Origin: JASHPR01 sp963833885
Lineage (GTDB): Bacteria; Actinomycetota; Actinomycetes; Streptosporangiales; Streptosporangiaceae
Assembly (NCBI GenBank): GCA_963833885.1
Contig: CAWHZU010000010.1
Location: 62,001-126,000, forward strand
Direction: 5' to 3'
Length of the DNA stretch: 64,000 bases
Positions 17,414 to 25,591 of the stretch are shown piece after piece. The notes under the pieces are model-generated. The model had not been told where the DNA came from. It did no database searches and was given only the letters and a program-made list of their open reading frames with translations. A program made the translations under genes and the position numbers. Within the stretch, counting starts at the first letter, position 1. Each line of letters starts with the position of its first letter.

Positions 17414-18282
17414 CGCGGCCTGGCCTGGGGCCCCGCCGGGTCCACGCGCCGTAGCTGCAGCCGGTACGAGTACCGGTCGGGATTGAAATGGTTGACCGCG
17501 AACTCGAGCGGCCGCAGCTCGCGGTCGCGGTACAGCCGGTCTATCCGCAGCACCGGCAGGCCGTCCGCGCAGCCGAGCCGCCGCGCGAGCTCTGGTGTGG
17601 CCGCCTCGGCGGTCGCGTTCTGCTCGGCGCCGTGGATCGGGTGATCACTGACCCGTTCCAGCAGGCTGATCACCGTGACCCGGCCGCGGGCGCCCGGCTC
17701 GGCCAGCTCGGCCATCTCGGGCAGGCCGGCCAGCCTGCGGCCAAGCTGCATCGGCACGTGCACGCGTGTGTAGCAGAACGGGGATCCTTCGTGCAGCCGC
17801 ACGAACGACATGGACATCACCATGTCGTCGTCGACCTGCAGGCTGCGGGCCGCGGCGAGGCTGGCCAGCACGTGCAGTGGCTCGACGACCTGCATCTCGG
17901 TGTCCAGCGACAGCGCCATCAGGTCGTCCACGCTGCCGAACGACCGCAGGTACTTGCCGTCGCCGGGAACCGCGAACGTGCCGCGGCCGCGCACCCGGTA
18001 GATCGCCCCGTCGGTCACCAGCTCCTGGAACGCCCGGCGCACGGTCTGGCGGCTCAGCCCGGTGGCGCTCACCAGTTCGGCCTCGGTGGGCAGCCGCCGG
18101 CCCGCCGGGTACTGCCCGGCGGCGATCGCCCGGCGCAGGCCGGACGCCACCTGCCGGTACGCGCTGCCCTCGGCCCGCCCGTCCGGCACGACGCGCAGCG
18201 CGGGGAAGATGGCTCTGTCCAAGCCTTTGCTCCGGACGAAGGGGTTCGCTTTAGACGGCCATATTGCGGACTGCCGGTGCAT
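17410..18282 (-). CDS. GntR/HutC family regulator with UTRA domain
   Basis: An N-terminal winged helix (SAYRQVASGLRRAIAAGQYP, GRRLPTEAELVSATGLSRQTVRRAFQEL) is followed by RVRGRGTFAV and a ~150-residue UTRA effector domain ending HFNPDRYSYRLQL. I prefer the ATG at 18282, because a GACCTT hexamer ends 6 nt upstream (18289-18294), as in other leaderless genes here. A GTG at 18321 would add 13 residues. It leads the minus-strand catabolic set and is divergent from the CoA-transferase gene, so it likely controls both directions. Confidence 0.85.
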   Translation of the reverse strand: MHRQSAIWPSKANPFVRSKGLDRAIFPALRVVPDGRAEGSAYRQVASGLRRAIAAGQYPAGRRLPTEAELVSATGLSRQTVRRAFQELVTDGAIYRVRGRGTFAVPGDGKYLRSFGSVDDLMALSLDTEMQVVEPLHVLASLAAARSLQVDDDMVMSMSFVRLHEGSPFCYTRVHVPMQLGRRLAGLPEMAELAEPGARGRVTVISLLERVSDHPIHGAEQNATAEAATPELARRLGCADGLPVLRIDRLYRDRELRPLEFAVNHFNPDRYSYRLQLRRVDPAGPQARPR

Positions 18283-18391
18283 TCCGTCAAGGTCGTGTTC
18301 CACACGGCGACCAGCGAACACCCCGCCATCACCCGGGCACCCCGCGATACGGCGTGCGCCGACGTCGCTAGGCTTGCTGACGTCCGGTTCC

Positions 18392-18409
18392 GATTTGGCC
18401 GGTCAAATC
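18392..18409. promoter_or_regulatory. Inverted repeat before the CoA-transferase start, possible GntR operator
   Basis: GATTTG (18392-18397) and CAAATC (18404-18409) form a perfect 6-bp inverted repeat with a 6-bp spacer, immediately before GTG 18411. A TAGGCT hexamer at 18369-18374 could be the -10. Binding here would block transcription or translation initiation. Confidence 0.45.
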
Positions 18410-18410
18410 C

Positions 18411-19643
18411 GTGACGTCCCGGCCCCTTCGGCTCGTTCCGGGTGACCCGCAGGAGCATGCAGTGGAGATCGTTCCCGGTGCCCGCCCGCTGGACGGGGTG
18501 CTCGTGGTGGCGCTGGAGCAGGCGGTGGCCGCTCCGTTTGCCACGCGGCACCTGGCCGATCTTGGCGCGCGGGTCATCAAGATCGAACGCCCCGGCCGCG
18601 GCGACTTCGCCCGCGACTACGACAGCGCCGCCGGCGACGGATTCTCCAGCTGGTTCGTCTGGCTGAACCGGTCCAAGGAGTCGGTGGTCCTCGACCTGAA
18701 GACCGGCCCGGGGCGGCAGGCATTCGACGCGCTCATCGCGCGGGCCGACGTGTTCGTCTGCAACCTGGCTCCCGCCGCGATCCGGCGCCTCGGCCTGGAA
18801 CCCGACCGGCTGGTGGCCCGTCACCCACGGCTGGTGGCGTGCCAGCTGAGCGGTTACGGCGAGGACGGCCCCTATGCCGGGCGCAAGGCGTACGACCTGC
18901 TGGTACAGGCCGAGGCTGGCGTGCTGGCCGTGACCGGCTCGCAGGACGCCCCGGCAAAGGCGGGGATCAGCGTGGCCGACATCGCCGGGGGCATGTACGC
19001 CTACAGCGGCATCCTGGCCGCGCTGCTGCAGCGCGAGCGAACCGGCCGCGGCGGCACCGTCAAGGTGTCCCTGTTCGACGCGCTCGCCGAATGGATGTCC
19101 AATCCGCTGCAGCAGGCCCGGCTGACCGGGAAGGCGCCGGAGCGCACCGGCGCGCGGCACGCGACCATCCTCCCGTACGGCGGCTATCTCACCGCGGACG
19201 GCGACGAGGTGATGCTCGCCGTGCAGAACGAGGCCGAGTGGGCCCGGCTGTGCGGTGACGTACTGGACGTGCCGGACATGCTCGACGGCCGGTTCGCCGG
19301 CAACCAGCGCCGGATGGAGCACCGCGAGGAGGTGGAGCAGCGCCTGGCCGCGGCCGTGGCGCGGCTGTCAACCAGCGACCTGCTCGACCGGCTCGAGCGG
19401 GCGGGGCTTCCGCACGCGTCGGCGAAGAGCGTCCAGGAAGTGGTGGACCACCCGCAGCTCGCGTCGCGGTGGACCCCGGTGGCCGCGGGCGACCGCAGCA
19501 TCGACGTGCTCCCGCCGCCGGTCAGGCACGGCGGCTTCGGCCCGGTGCTCGGCCCGGTTCCCGCCTATGGCCGCGACACCGAGGCGGTGCTGGCCGAGTT
19601 CGTGGCCGGCCCGGACGCCCCGGATGCCCGGGACCCGGCGTGA
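18411..19643 (+). CDS. Class III CoA-transferase (CaiB/BaiF family)
   Basis: The 410-residue product has family III hallmarks: the N-terminal LDGVLVVALEQAVAAPFATR, LADLGARVIKIERPGRGDFA, LNRSKESVVLDLKTGPG, then QLSGYGEDGPYAGRKAYDLL with the predicted catalytic Asp in KAYDLL, and SLFDALAEWM. These enzymes move CoA between carboxylic acids through a mixed-anhydride mechanism. The GTG at 18411 is used, and a GTG at 18462 is possible. It is divergent from the GntR, TPP enzyme and acyl-CoA dehydrogenase genes, and its stop overlaps the GNAT start. Confidence 0.9.
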   Translation: MTSRPLRLVPGDPQEHAVEIVPGARPLDGVLVVALEQAVAAPFATRHLADLGARVIKIERPGRGDFARDYDSAAGDGFSSWFVWLNRSKESVVLDLKTGPGRQAFDALIARADVFVCNLAPAAIRRLGLEPDRLVARHPRLVACQLSGYGEDGPYAGRKAYDLLVQAEAGVLAVTGSQDAPAKAGISVADIAGGMYAYSGILAALLQRERTGRGGTVKVSLFDALAEWMSNPLQQARLTGKAPERTGARHATILPYGGYLTADGDEVMLAVQNEAEWARLCGDVLDVPDMLDGRFAGNQRRMEHREEVEQRLAAAVARLSTSDLLDRLERAGLPHASAKSVQEVVDHPQLASRWTPVAAGDRSIDVLPPPVRHGGFGPVLGPVPAYGRDTEAVLAEFVAGPDAPDARDPA

Positions 19644-20173
19644 ACCTCGGCGTGGACGCGGATGGCGTGGTCCGGGCCGCGAGGCCGGACGACGCGCACC
19701 CGATCGCGGCGGTGCACGTCGCGACCTGGCGAGACGCCTACGCCGGCCTGCTGCCGGACGAGCTCCTCGCCGGGCTGGACTCCAGCGAGTGGGCGGAGCG
19801 ATGGCGGGGCAGGCTCGCCGCACCGGCCGGCGGCGTGTTCACGCTCGTCTTCGAGGCGGACGGCCGCCCGCGGGGCTTCGCGTCCGGTGGGCCAAGCCGG
19901 GATGAGTTCCCCGGCGGCGAGGTGTACGCGATCTACGTGGACCCGGGCTGCCAGGGCCGCGGCGCGGGCCGCCGGCTCCTCGCGGCCGCCACGCGGCTGC
20001 TGGCCGACGGCGGTTTCGCCGGCGCGAGCCTGTGGGTCCTGTCCGGCAACCACCCTGCGCGGGGGTTCTACGAGTCGCAGGGCTGGCATCGTGACGGCAC
20101 CGAGCACCAGTGGACGCCTTCCGACGGCGTCAGCGTCCCCGAGGTGCGCTATGTGAGAAGTCTCGCCGGCTAA
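19640..20173 (+). CDS. GNAT family N-acetyltransferase
   Basis: 177 residues. The GNAT core shows VRAARPDDAHPIAAVHVATW at the N-terminus and the acetyl-CoA-binding segment VDPGCQGRGAGRRLLAAA (Q/RxxGxG/A), then LWVLSGNHPARGFYESQGW, typical of the final beta strand. The GTG start overlaps the CoA-transferase stop (GTGA), so it is co-transcribed, although its substrate and link to that pathway are unknown. Longer in-frame starts fall inside the upstream gene. Confidence 0.88.
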   Translation: MNLGVDADGVVRAARPDDAHPIAAVHVATWRDAYAGLLPDELLAGLDSSEWAERWRGRLAAPAGGVFTLVFEADGRPRGFASGGPSRDEFPGGEVYAIYVDPGCQGRGAGRRLLAAATRLLADGGFAGASLWVLSGNHPARGFYESQGWHRDGTEHQWTPSDGVSVPEVRYVRSLAG

Positions 20174-20261
20174 GGGGTGCGGGCCCACCCACGCCGCCCA
20201 TCGAGGTACCGAAGCGCTCACTAGATGGGGCCTGAAGGTGCATCGACGCGCGGGTTGAGGC

Positions 20262-20930
20262 CTAGTTCGGGCTGTACGGGGCGTATCTGAACTCCGGGGC
20301 CGGTGTCGAGGTGAGCGAGCGCAGCATCGAGGTCTCCCTGGACAGCAGGGTGCGCTCGGCGGCGAGCCGGCGCAGCCCATCCGGCTCGGCCAGCAGCGCC
20401 TGCCGGTCGTGCAGGTCGGCGATGATCGACGCGGCCACCAGGTACGACAGCGCGAGCGGATCGCCCGGCAGCTCCGGGATGCTGACCTGCGTCGCGCCGC
20501 GCGCGTTCAGCGCTTCGGCGTAGCCGTGGAACGCCCGCTGCACGGCCTGAACCGCGATGCTCGCCGCGGCCTCGCCGCCGGCGTTCTCTGGCAGGAACTC
20601 CACCTCGCCCTGAAAGTACGGCTTCGAGTCGTCCAGCGCGATCAGCCGGAACCGGTCCGCGCCGACGGTTACCAGGTCATAGCCGCCGTCGTCGCGTTCC
20701 GAAACTCGTCGAAGGGTGGCGGTACAGCCGATCTCGTACAGGGCCGACACACCCTCGAAGCCGGTCTCCCGGCCCTCGCGGATCGCGACAACGCCGAAGC
20801 GCCGCGGCTCGGGCTGGCTCAGCAGGTCACGGACCAGCTGCCGGTACCGGTCCTCGAAGATGTGCAACGGCAGCAGCAGGCCCGGGAAGAGCACGGTGCC
20901 AAGCGGGAACAGCGGCAGCGTTTCGGACAT
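20262..20930 (-). CDS. LON peptidase substrate-binding domain protein
   Basis: 222 residues made of a Lon N-terminal (LAN/LONRF-type) domain: LPLFPLGTVLFPGLLLPLHIFE, RYRQLVRDL, FGVVAIREGRETG, and a helical C-terminal half. No AAA or Ser-Lys protease domain follows, so it is a stand-alone substrate-recognition or scaffold protein, as is common in actinobacteria. ATG 20930 is preceded by TAGTGT-CAAAGC and no Shine-Dalgarno, predicting a leaderless transcript. It is convergent with the GNAT gene. Confidence 0.9.
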   Translation of the reverse strand: MSETLPLFPLGTVLFPGLLLPLHIFEDRYRQLVRDLLSQPEPRRFGVVAIREGRETGFEGVSALYEIGCTATLRRVSERDDGGYDLVTVGADRFRLIALDDSKPYFQGEVEFLPENAGGEAAASIAVQAVQRAFHGYAEALNARGATQVSIPELPGDPLALSYLVAASIIADLHDRQALLAEPDGLRRLAAERTLLSRETSMLRSLTSTPAPEFRYAPYSPN

Positions 20931-20936
20931 GCTTTG

Positions 20937-20942
20937 ACACTA
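20937..20942 (-). promoter_or_regulatory. -10 hexamer of the LON-domain gene (leaderless)
   Basis: TAGTGT followed by CAAAGC and ATG. The CAAAGCATG context is identical to that of the gene at 3855. Confidence 0.55.
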
Positions 20943-20972
20943 CGCGTTACCAATGGCATATCTCGCGAAGAC

Positions 20973-21398
20973 TTAGCCTTCGTCTTCGTCCTGAATGTGG
21001 ACGGCGGCTTCTTCGGCGCTCGCGGCGCCGCCGTCGATCCCGACGTCATGCGCGACGAGGTCCTCCTCGTCGTCCGCATGGGCCCCCTCGTCGTCTGCGA
21101 CCAGGCGGCCGGACCTGGGCTCCGGCTCGTCGTCCCCCCACAGGTCGTCGGCGCGGCGGTCCTCGTCGTCGTCGTCCTCGCCGCCGCTGGAATCCGCGTA
21201 CGGGTCCGGCTCCTCCTCGGCGAGCAGCTGGTCGAGCGACTCGCCTTCCTGCTCCTCCTCGGCCGTTGTGCCGAAGCCCTCGCCGGCCGACCACTTGTCG
21301 GGAGGCGCGACGCCCTGGTCTAGCGGGTCGTCTCCGGGGTCGCCGTCGAGCGTGTCAGACGCGTCCAGCGCCGCCGGGTCGTACATCTCGTTTGGCAT
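20973..21398 (-). CDS. DUF5709 family acidic protein
   Basis: A 141-residue, strongly acidic protein with no membrane segment. The arrangement LDQGVAPPDKW, EGESLDQLLAEEEPDP, RSGRLVADDEGAH and GIDGGAASAEEAAVHI matches actinobacterial DUF5709 proteins. Asp/Glu make up about a third of the chain and much of it is probably disordered. Function is unknown; relatives are often annotated as stress-associated. The lysine-poor sequence and GAGGAGGAC-type repeats reflect the acidic tract. Confidence 0.82.
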   Translation of the reverse strand: MPNEMYDPAALDASDTLDGDPGDDPLDQGVAPPDKWSAGEGFGTTAEEEQEGESLDQLLAEEEPDPYADSSGGEDDDDEDRRADDLWGDDEPEPRSGRLVADDEGAHADDEEDLVAHDVGIDGGAASAEEAAVHIQDEDEG

Positions 21399-21516
21399 GG
21401 CGTTCGCTCACCCACTTCCGCTCGTCCGGTGCCATGATCTCGCCTGCCCACACTACCGAAGCCGTAGCGTGGCCCTCATGCCGCGTACGAACGGCCCTCG
21501 GGGGTAGCCCTAGCCC

Positions 21517-22293
21517 ATGAAAAACTCGCGCCGCAGACCAGGCAGCCAGGTGGAACGCGCCGGGCGGGAGCCGGACGCTCTGCCCGAGCAAGTCGCCGAG
21601 CTGGTGGGGGAGGTGGCCGAGGCTCCCACCCCGTCGTGGCGCCGCAAGATCACCGGCGAGTTCTCCCGGCTCGCGGGCCGCAGCGGGCGTACCGGCTGGC
21701 GCGGGATGCGGTCCGGTGGCCGCTGGCTGACGGCCGAGGTGCTGGCGATGGCCCCGCGCCTGCCGGTCCGGGACCAGCAGCGGCTCCGCGAGCAGTTTCC
21801 GGGGCTGGGTCCCGAGGAGCTCGCCGACGCGCTGATTCACGGCGCCGGCCGGGCCGCCGCGGTGGTCGGCGCCGGGGCCGGAGCGGCTATGGTCCTGCCG
21901 TTGCCCAGTGCCCCGGTCGAGATCGCGATCGAGACCCTGGCGCTGGTCGGCATCGAGATCAAGCTGGTCGCCGAGCTGCACGAGGTGTACGGGATGCGCG
22001 CCCCCGGCTCGACCTCTGAGCGCATGCTGGCCTACGTCGCGGCGTGGGCGCACCGGCGCGGCGTGGCCCTCGCGCCCGCCGGGCTCGTGGTGGCGGCGGG
22101 CTCGCCGCTGCGCAGGTTGCTGCGGCGGCGGCTCATCGCCCGGGCCGCGCGCGGCGCCATTTCGCTCGGGCCGCTGCTCACCGGCGCGATCGCGGGCGCG
22201 GCGCTGAACCGGATCGAGACTCGCCACCTCGGCGACGACGTGCGCGATGATCTCCGCCGCCGGTCGCCGTACGCGGCGAACTGGGCTCGCTGA
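21517..22293 (+). CDS. Conserved actinobacterial protein of unknown function with hydrophobic glycine/alanine core
   Basis: 258 residues. A basic N-terminal third (RRKITGEFSRLAGRSGRTGW) precedes MAPRLPVRDQQRLREQFPGL and a hydrophobic Ala/Gly-rich middle (about residues 108-150), with a second hydrophobic stretch near 175-200 and another near 215-230. There is no signal peptide and I recognise no catalytic motif. The hydrophobic Gly-rich middle loosely recalls EcsC-type proteins, but that is only a possibility. The start is an ATG. It is divergent from the DUF5709 gene. Confidence 0.7.
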   Translation: MKNSRRRPGSQVERAGREPDALPEQVAELVGEVAEAPTPSWRRKITGEFSRLAGRSGRTGWRGMRSGGRWLTAEVLAMAPRLPVRDQQRLREQFPGLGPEELADALIHGAGRAAAVVGAGAGAAMVLPLPSAPVEIAIETLALVGIEIKLVAELHEVYGMRAPGSTSERMLAYVAAWAHRRGVALAPAGLVVAAGSPLRRLLRRRLIARAARGAISLGPLLTGAIAGAALNRIETRHLGDDVRDDLRRRSPYAANWAR

Positions 22294-22355
22294 CCTGGGC
22301 TTCCATACTTTGATCTAACCATCCTTGCCGCGACGCGCCTGTGTCGAACTCATGT

Positions 22356-22384
22356 TTGACACGAGCCTGGCCGTGCGGCATGGT
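22356..22384 (+). promoter_or_regulatory. Candidate promoter for the 22423 gene
   Basis: TTGACA (22356-22361), a 17-bp spacer and CATGGT (22379-22384). The -35 overlaps an inverted repeat GTGTC (22341-22345) and GACAC (22358-22362) separated by 12 bp, which could be an operator. Confidence 0.5.
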
Positions 22385-22422
22385 TGGGGCGACGTGCGGA
22401 CACCAGATTCAGGAGGCGCTCA

Positions 22423-23001
22423 GTGGGCCAGAAGACCGTCAGTTTCAGCGACCTCAGCGGAGAGATCATCACCACCGACGATTCGGTGGCGCGCATCGTG
22501 GTGCACGAGCATCCTGAGCTCGGCGACGGCCCGGTCGAGATCGAGGCTCTCCTCGATGAGGCCAGGGCGATGGAGAAGGCGGCCCTGCGGGTGGCCGTCG
22601 TCGACCTCTACCTGCCCGGCGACCTGCCGCACCGGGTGACCATGGACTTGGGGTCGTTCGATGAGATGGCGACCGACAAGCCAATGAGCGAGCTGCTGGT
22701 CGCCGCCCGGCCCGCCAGGCGCGGTTCCAGGGCAGCCGCGCCGGCCCCGGCGCGCGGCGACCGCACCAACTACGCGGACCTTGCCCACGCGGGCAAGCCC
22801 CACAAAGGCAAGGTCACGGACGCGGAGAAGCAGCTCGTGCAGGAGAACTTCGACGAGATCAACGCGCGGCTAGCCGGCGAGGGCATGCGGGCGATCAGCC
22901 TGGCCGACCCGGAGCACGTGGAGCGCTACGGCCTCGAGGAGCTCGCATCCAGCCACAATGACGACATTAACAGTGACAACCAAGATTCAGACGATGACTG
23001 A
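22423..23001 (+). CDS. Conserved actinobacterial protein of unknown function
   Basis: 192 residues from a GTG with AGGAGG at 22411-22416; an in-frame extension to 22384 lacks a ribosome-binding site. The N-terminal ~90 residues are a compact acidic domain (KTVSFSDLSGEIITTDDS, DLYLPGDLPHRVTMDLGSF). A basic linker (RPARRGSRAA) follows, then a C-terminal helical region (NYADLAHAGKPHKGKVTDAE, EINARLAGEG). The last ~15 residues are Asp/Asn/Ser-rich and unusually AT-rich in codons. No function can be assigned. The two-domain layout with a basic linker would suit nucleic-acid or protein binding. Confidence 0.78.
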   Translation: MGQKTVSFSDLSGEIITTDDSVARIVVHEHPELGDGPVEIEALLDEARAMEKAALRVAVVDLYLPGDLPHRVTMDLGSFDEMATDKPMSELLVAARPARRGSRAAAPAPARGDRTNYADLAHAGKPHKGKVTDAEKQLVQENFDEINARLAGEGMRAISLADPEHVERYGLEELASSHNDDINSDNQDSDDD

Positions 23002-23085
23002 GAGCAATGGGCGGGAGCCGGGCGGGTAGTGGTCGGGGAGGGCTCGCCACGACGCGGGCGGGCATGACCACGTTCGGGGGCAAAT

Positions 23086-23820
23086 GTGGCGACCGACCGG
23101 CAGTCAGCGACGTCCACAGGCCAGGCGCGAGCGTCCGGGCCGCCCAGCGAGCAGCCCGCCGGCGAGCGCCTGGCCAGCCATCCGGTCGTCGGATTCATCC
23201 CGTGGATCGTGTTCTGGGTGATCGGCGGCCAGTCGACGTGGGAGACCGGCACTCTGGCCGCCCTGCTGGCGGCGATCCTGGTGACGATGCTGAGCATCGA
23301 CTACCGGCCGCTGGTTGCCTGGGCGACGGCCCAGCCGGAGCGCCGGCGGGAGGGCCTGCGGCCCGAGCTGAGCCGCCTGAAGCTGCTCGACATCGCCACG
23401 GTGGTGTTCTTCGCCGCGCTGTCGCTGGCCGCGGTGGTGACCACCCGGCAGAACGTCAGCGACCTGGACAGGTACTCCCAGGCGATCTCCAGCGGGGCAC
23501 TGGGGATCATCGCACTCGGGTCGATCGTGTTCCGGCACCCGTTCACGGTCGACTACGCGAAGGAGCAAGCACCGCCCGAGGTGTGGCACACGGCGGTATT
23601 CAAGCGGATCAACCTGGTACTGAGCTCGGTGTGGGCGGCGGTGTTCCTGATCTGCGCACTGCTCGGCGTGGCCGCCGAGCAGAATGTGGCTAAGGGCCTG
23701 CGCGACTGGCTGAACTGGTACATCCCGATCGTGCTGATCTTCCTGGCGTTCCGGTTCACGAAGTCGTACCCGCAGCAGGTCAGAGCCGAGCAGCGGGCGC
23801 AGGGGGCGGCCCGAGCCTGA
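23086..23820 (+). CDS. Multi-pass membrane protein of unknown function
   Basis: 244 residues with six likely membrane segments, in pairs near residues 33-50/58-75, 105-125/140-158 and 183-205/218-238. The soluble N-terminus is Ser/Gln-rich. A characteristic stretch is FRHPFTVDYAKEQAPPEVWH between the middle segments. No transporter or enzyme signature is recognisable. The start is a GTG at 23086 with poor Shine-Dalgarno, 84 bp after the previous gene, so it could be in the same transcript. Confidence 0.75.
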   Translation: MATDRQSATSTGQARASGPPSEQPAGERLASHPVVGFIPWIVFWVIGGQSTWETGTLAALLAAILVTMLSIDYRPLVAWATAQPERRREGLRPELSRLKLLDIATVVFFAALSLAAVVTTRQNVSDLDRYSQAISSGALGIIALGSIVFRHPFTVDYAKEQAPPEVWHTAVFKRINLVLSSVWAAVFLICALLGVAAEQNVAKGLRDWLNWYIPIVLIFLAFRFTKSYPQQVRAEQRAQGAARA

Positions 23821-23861
23821 CCAGGCCGCGCCCGTCGGCCGCAGACCGTGGACCTGGCCGG

Positions 23862-24602
23862 CTATCTCTCGATGACCTGCGCCAGCGTGGCCTTGGCCAG
23901 GGTCTCTGTGGCGAGGGTCGAGCCGGGATCCAGCGCCAGGTCACCGAGGATGGCGATCGCCGCTGCGCGATCGCCGCGCTGGTTCGCCACGAGCGCCTTG
24001 TTCAGCAGCAGCATTCCCCTCGTCTCGGGGTCGGGCCCCGCCGCGAGCCCTCTCTCGATCGCGCGGAGCCGGTCGTCGGGGTCGTCCAGCAGCGCCGCCA
24101 GCTCTTTCCAGGCCGGAGCGAACCCGGGGAACCGGGCCACGAGGCTTTCCAGAACGGCCTTCTTCCTGGGCAGGTCGACGAGCGACTCGAGCGTGGTGAA
24201 CGCCCTGCAGAATCCCGCGGGCAGTTCCCCGGCCCGTTCTCGCCGCAGGCAGTCGAGCGTGGTCTTGCAGGTGAAGAACCCCCGCGGAGCCAGGCGGTCG
24301 ACCTGCGCATAGCAGCGCTCGGCGGTGTCGGTGTCCCCCTGGAGCAGGTACGTGAACGCGGCGTCGTACACCGGATACGGCCAGCCAGGGGCGAGGGCGT
24401 GCGCGGCGTCGAGCAGCACCAGCGCACGGTCGTACTCACCCCGTGCCCCGGCCGCCCGCGCCTCCTCGTGCCGCCGCACGGCGTCGGTCGGCACGGTGTG
24501 CCCGCCGTTGATCTGCCAGTCCACCTGGCCCGTGAATTCTTCGAGATCCCGCGTGGTCAGGACCCGCCCCGCGGCGTCCTGAAACACGAGGCGTTCAGCC
24601 AT
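23862..24602 (-). CDS. Tetratricopeptide-type repeat protein
   Basis: 246 residues of paired helices that fit TPR repeats: ARGEYDRALVLLDAAHALAP, PYPVYDAAFTYLLQGDTDTA, FAPAWKELAALLDDPDDRL and LLLNKALVANQRGDRAAAIA. The N-terminus (MAERLVFQDAAGRVLTTRDL) is a short non-repeat cap. No enzymatic domain is present, so it is probably a protein-protein interaction scaffold. The start region contains two copies of GGGGGACGCAT, the second ending in the start codon. Confidence 0.78.
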   Translation of the reverse strand: MAERLVFQDAAGRVLTTRDLEEFTGQVDWQINGGHTVPTDAVRRHEEARAAGARGEYDRALVLLDAAHALAPGWPYPVYDAAFTYLLQGDTDTAERCYAQVDRLAPRGFFTCKTTLDCLRRERAGELPAGFCRAFTTLESLVDLPRKKAVLESLVARFPGFAPAWKELAALLDDPDDRLRAIERGLAAGPDPETRGMLLLNKALVANQRGDRAAAIAILGDLALDPGSTLATETLAKATLAQVIER

Positions 24603-24633
24603 GCGTCCCCCGTATGCGTCCCCCGTGAACGCA

Positions 24634-25554
24634 TCACGATAGCTGCGGCACTACCTCCGCTGCCAGGCGTTCCATCTGCTCCTGGTCGTCGAACAGCGGG
24701 TTGAGCAGGATCAGCTCAGCGCCAGCGCTGGCGACGTCCTGCACTCCCCGTACGCAGGCGTCCGGCGTTCCCCACACCGAGACCGGCGTCATGTCGCCGT
24801 GGTTGAAGGATCCGTATTGCCGGTCGAGCGCGGCGCGCATCCGCTCCCTGGCGCGCGCGGCGTCATCGTCGACCGCGATGTAGACGCGTTTGGCGATGGG
24901 GAAGGAGACCGGATCCCGGCCCTGGTCCGCGAGTTCGGCCCGGACGATCTGCACCTGCTTGGCGAACTGCTCCGTGCTGTTCGACCCGGCGCCGAAGAAG
25001 CCGTCCCCGTGCCGGACGGCGCGTCCCAGGGCAGCCGGGTGGCTGCCGCCGAACCACACCGGCGGACCTGGTTTCTGGAACGGCTTGGGCTCCATGGCAG
25101 CGCCGTTGAGCTGCCAGAACCGGCCCTCGAAGTTGACCGTGGGCTCGGTCCACAGCGCGCGCATCAGCCGCAGCTCCTCGTTGAACCGGGCGACGTAGCT
25201 CGCCCGCTCCACGCCGAACGCGGAGAACATGCGATGCGGTCCGCCGGTGCCGATCCCCACCTCCAGCCGCCCCAGGCTGAGCTGATCGAGCGTGCTCAGG
25301 CTCTTGGCCAGGTGCACCGGGCTGTGCAGCGACGTGATGAACACGGCACAGCCCAGCCGGATCCGGTCGGTGCACGCGGCCGCGTAGGTCAGCGTCTCCA
25401 CCGGGCCGAGCTGCGGATTCGTGCCGAGGACCTGCTCCTGCGTCCACGCGCTGGCGAAGCCGAGCTCCTCGGCGCGCGCCAGGTAGCCGCGCATGGAGCC
25501 GGGGTTGAAGGCGCCGTCGGCAACGTGCTGGGGAATGGAGATCGCGAACTGCAC
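24634..25554 (-). CDS. LLM class flavin/F420-dependent oxidoreductase
   Basis: 306 residues of the luciferase-like superfamily: MQFAISIPQHVADGAF, AWTQEQVLGTNPQLGP, GCAVFITSLHSPVHLAKSL, LSLGRLEVGIGTGGPHRMF and PPVWFGGSHPAALGRAVRHG. Cofactor (F420 or FMN) is undecided. The GTG start has TAGGCT-CGAGGC directly upstream, so it appears to have its own leaderless promoter 38 bp after the GntR gene. Beside the regulator of the catabolic island, it is a candidate ring-oxidising enzyme comparable in class to RutA, but that is inference. Confidence 0.88.
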   Translation of the reverse strand: MQFAISIPQHVADGAFNPGSMRGYLARAEELGFASAWTQEQVLGTNPQLGPVETLTYAAACTDRIRLGCAVFITSLHSPVHLAKSLSTLDQLSLGRLEVGIGTGGPHRMFSAFGVERASYVARFNEELRLMRALWTEPTVNFEGRFWQLNGAAMEPKPFQKPGPPVWFGGSHPAALGRAVRHGDGFFGAGSNSTEQFAKQVQIVRAELADQGRDPVSFPIAKRVYIAVDDDAARARERMRAALDRQYGSFNHGDMTPVSVWGTPDACVRGVQDVASAGAELILLNPLFDDQEQMERLAAEVVPQLS

Positions 25555-25560
25555 GCCTCG

Positions 25561-25566
25561 AGCCTA
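25561..25566 (-). promoter_or_regulatory. -10 hexamer of the LLM gene (leaderless)
   Basis: TAGGCT, then CGAGGC, then GTG at 25554. No recognisable -35. Confidence 0.5.
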
Positions 25567-25591
25567 TCGGCGTTCGGGCCGCACCCACGGG

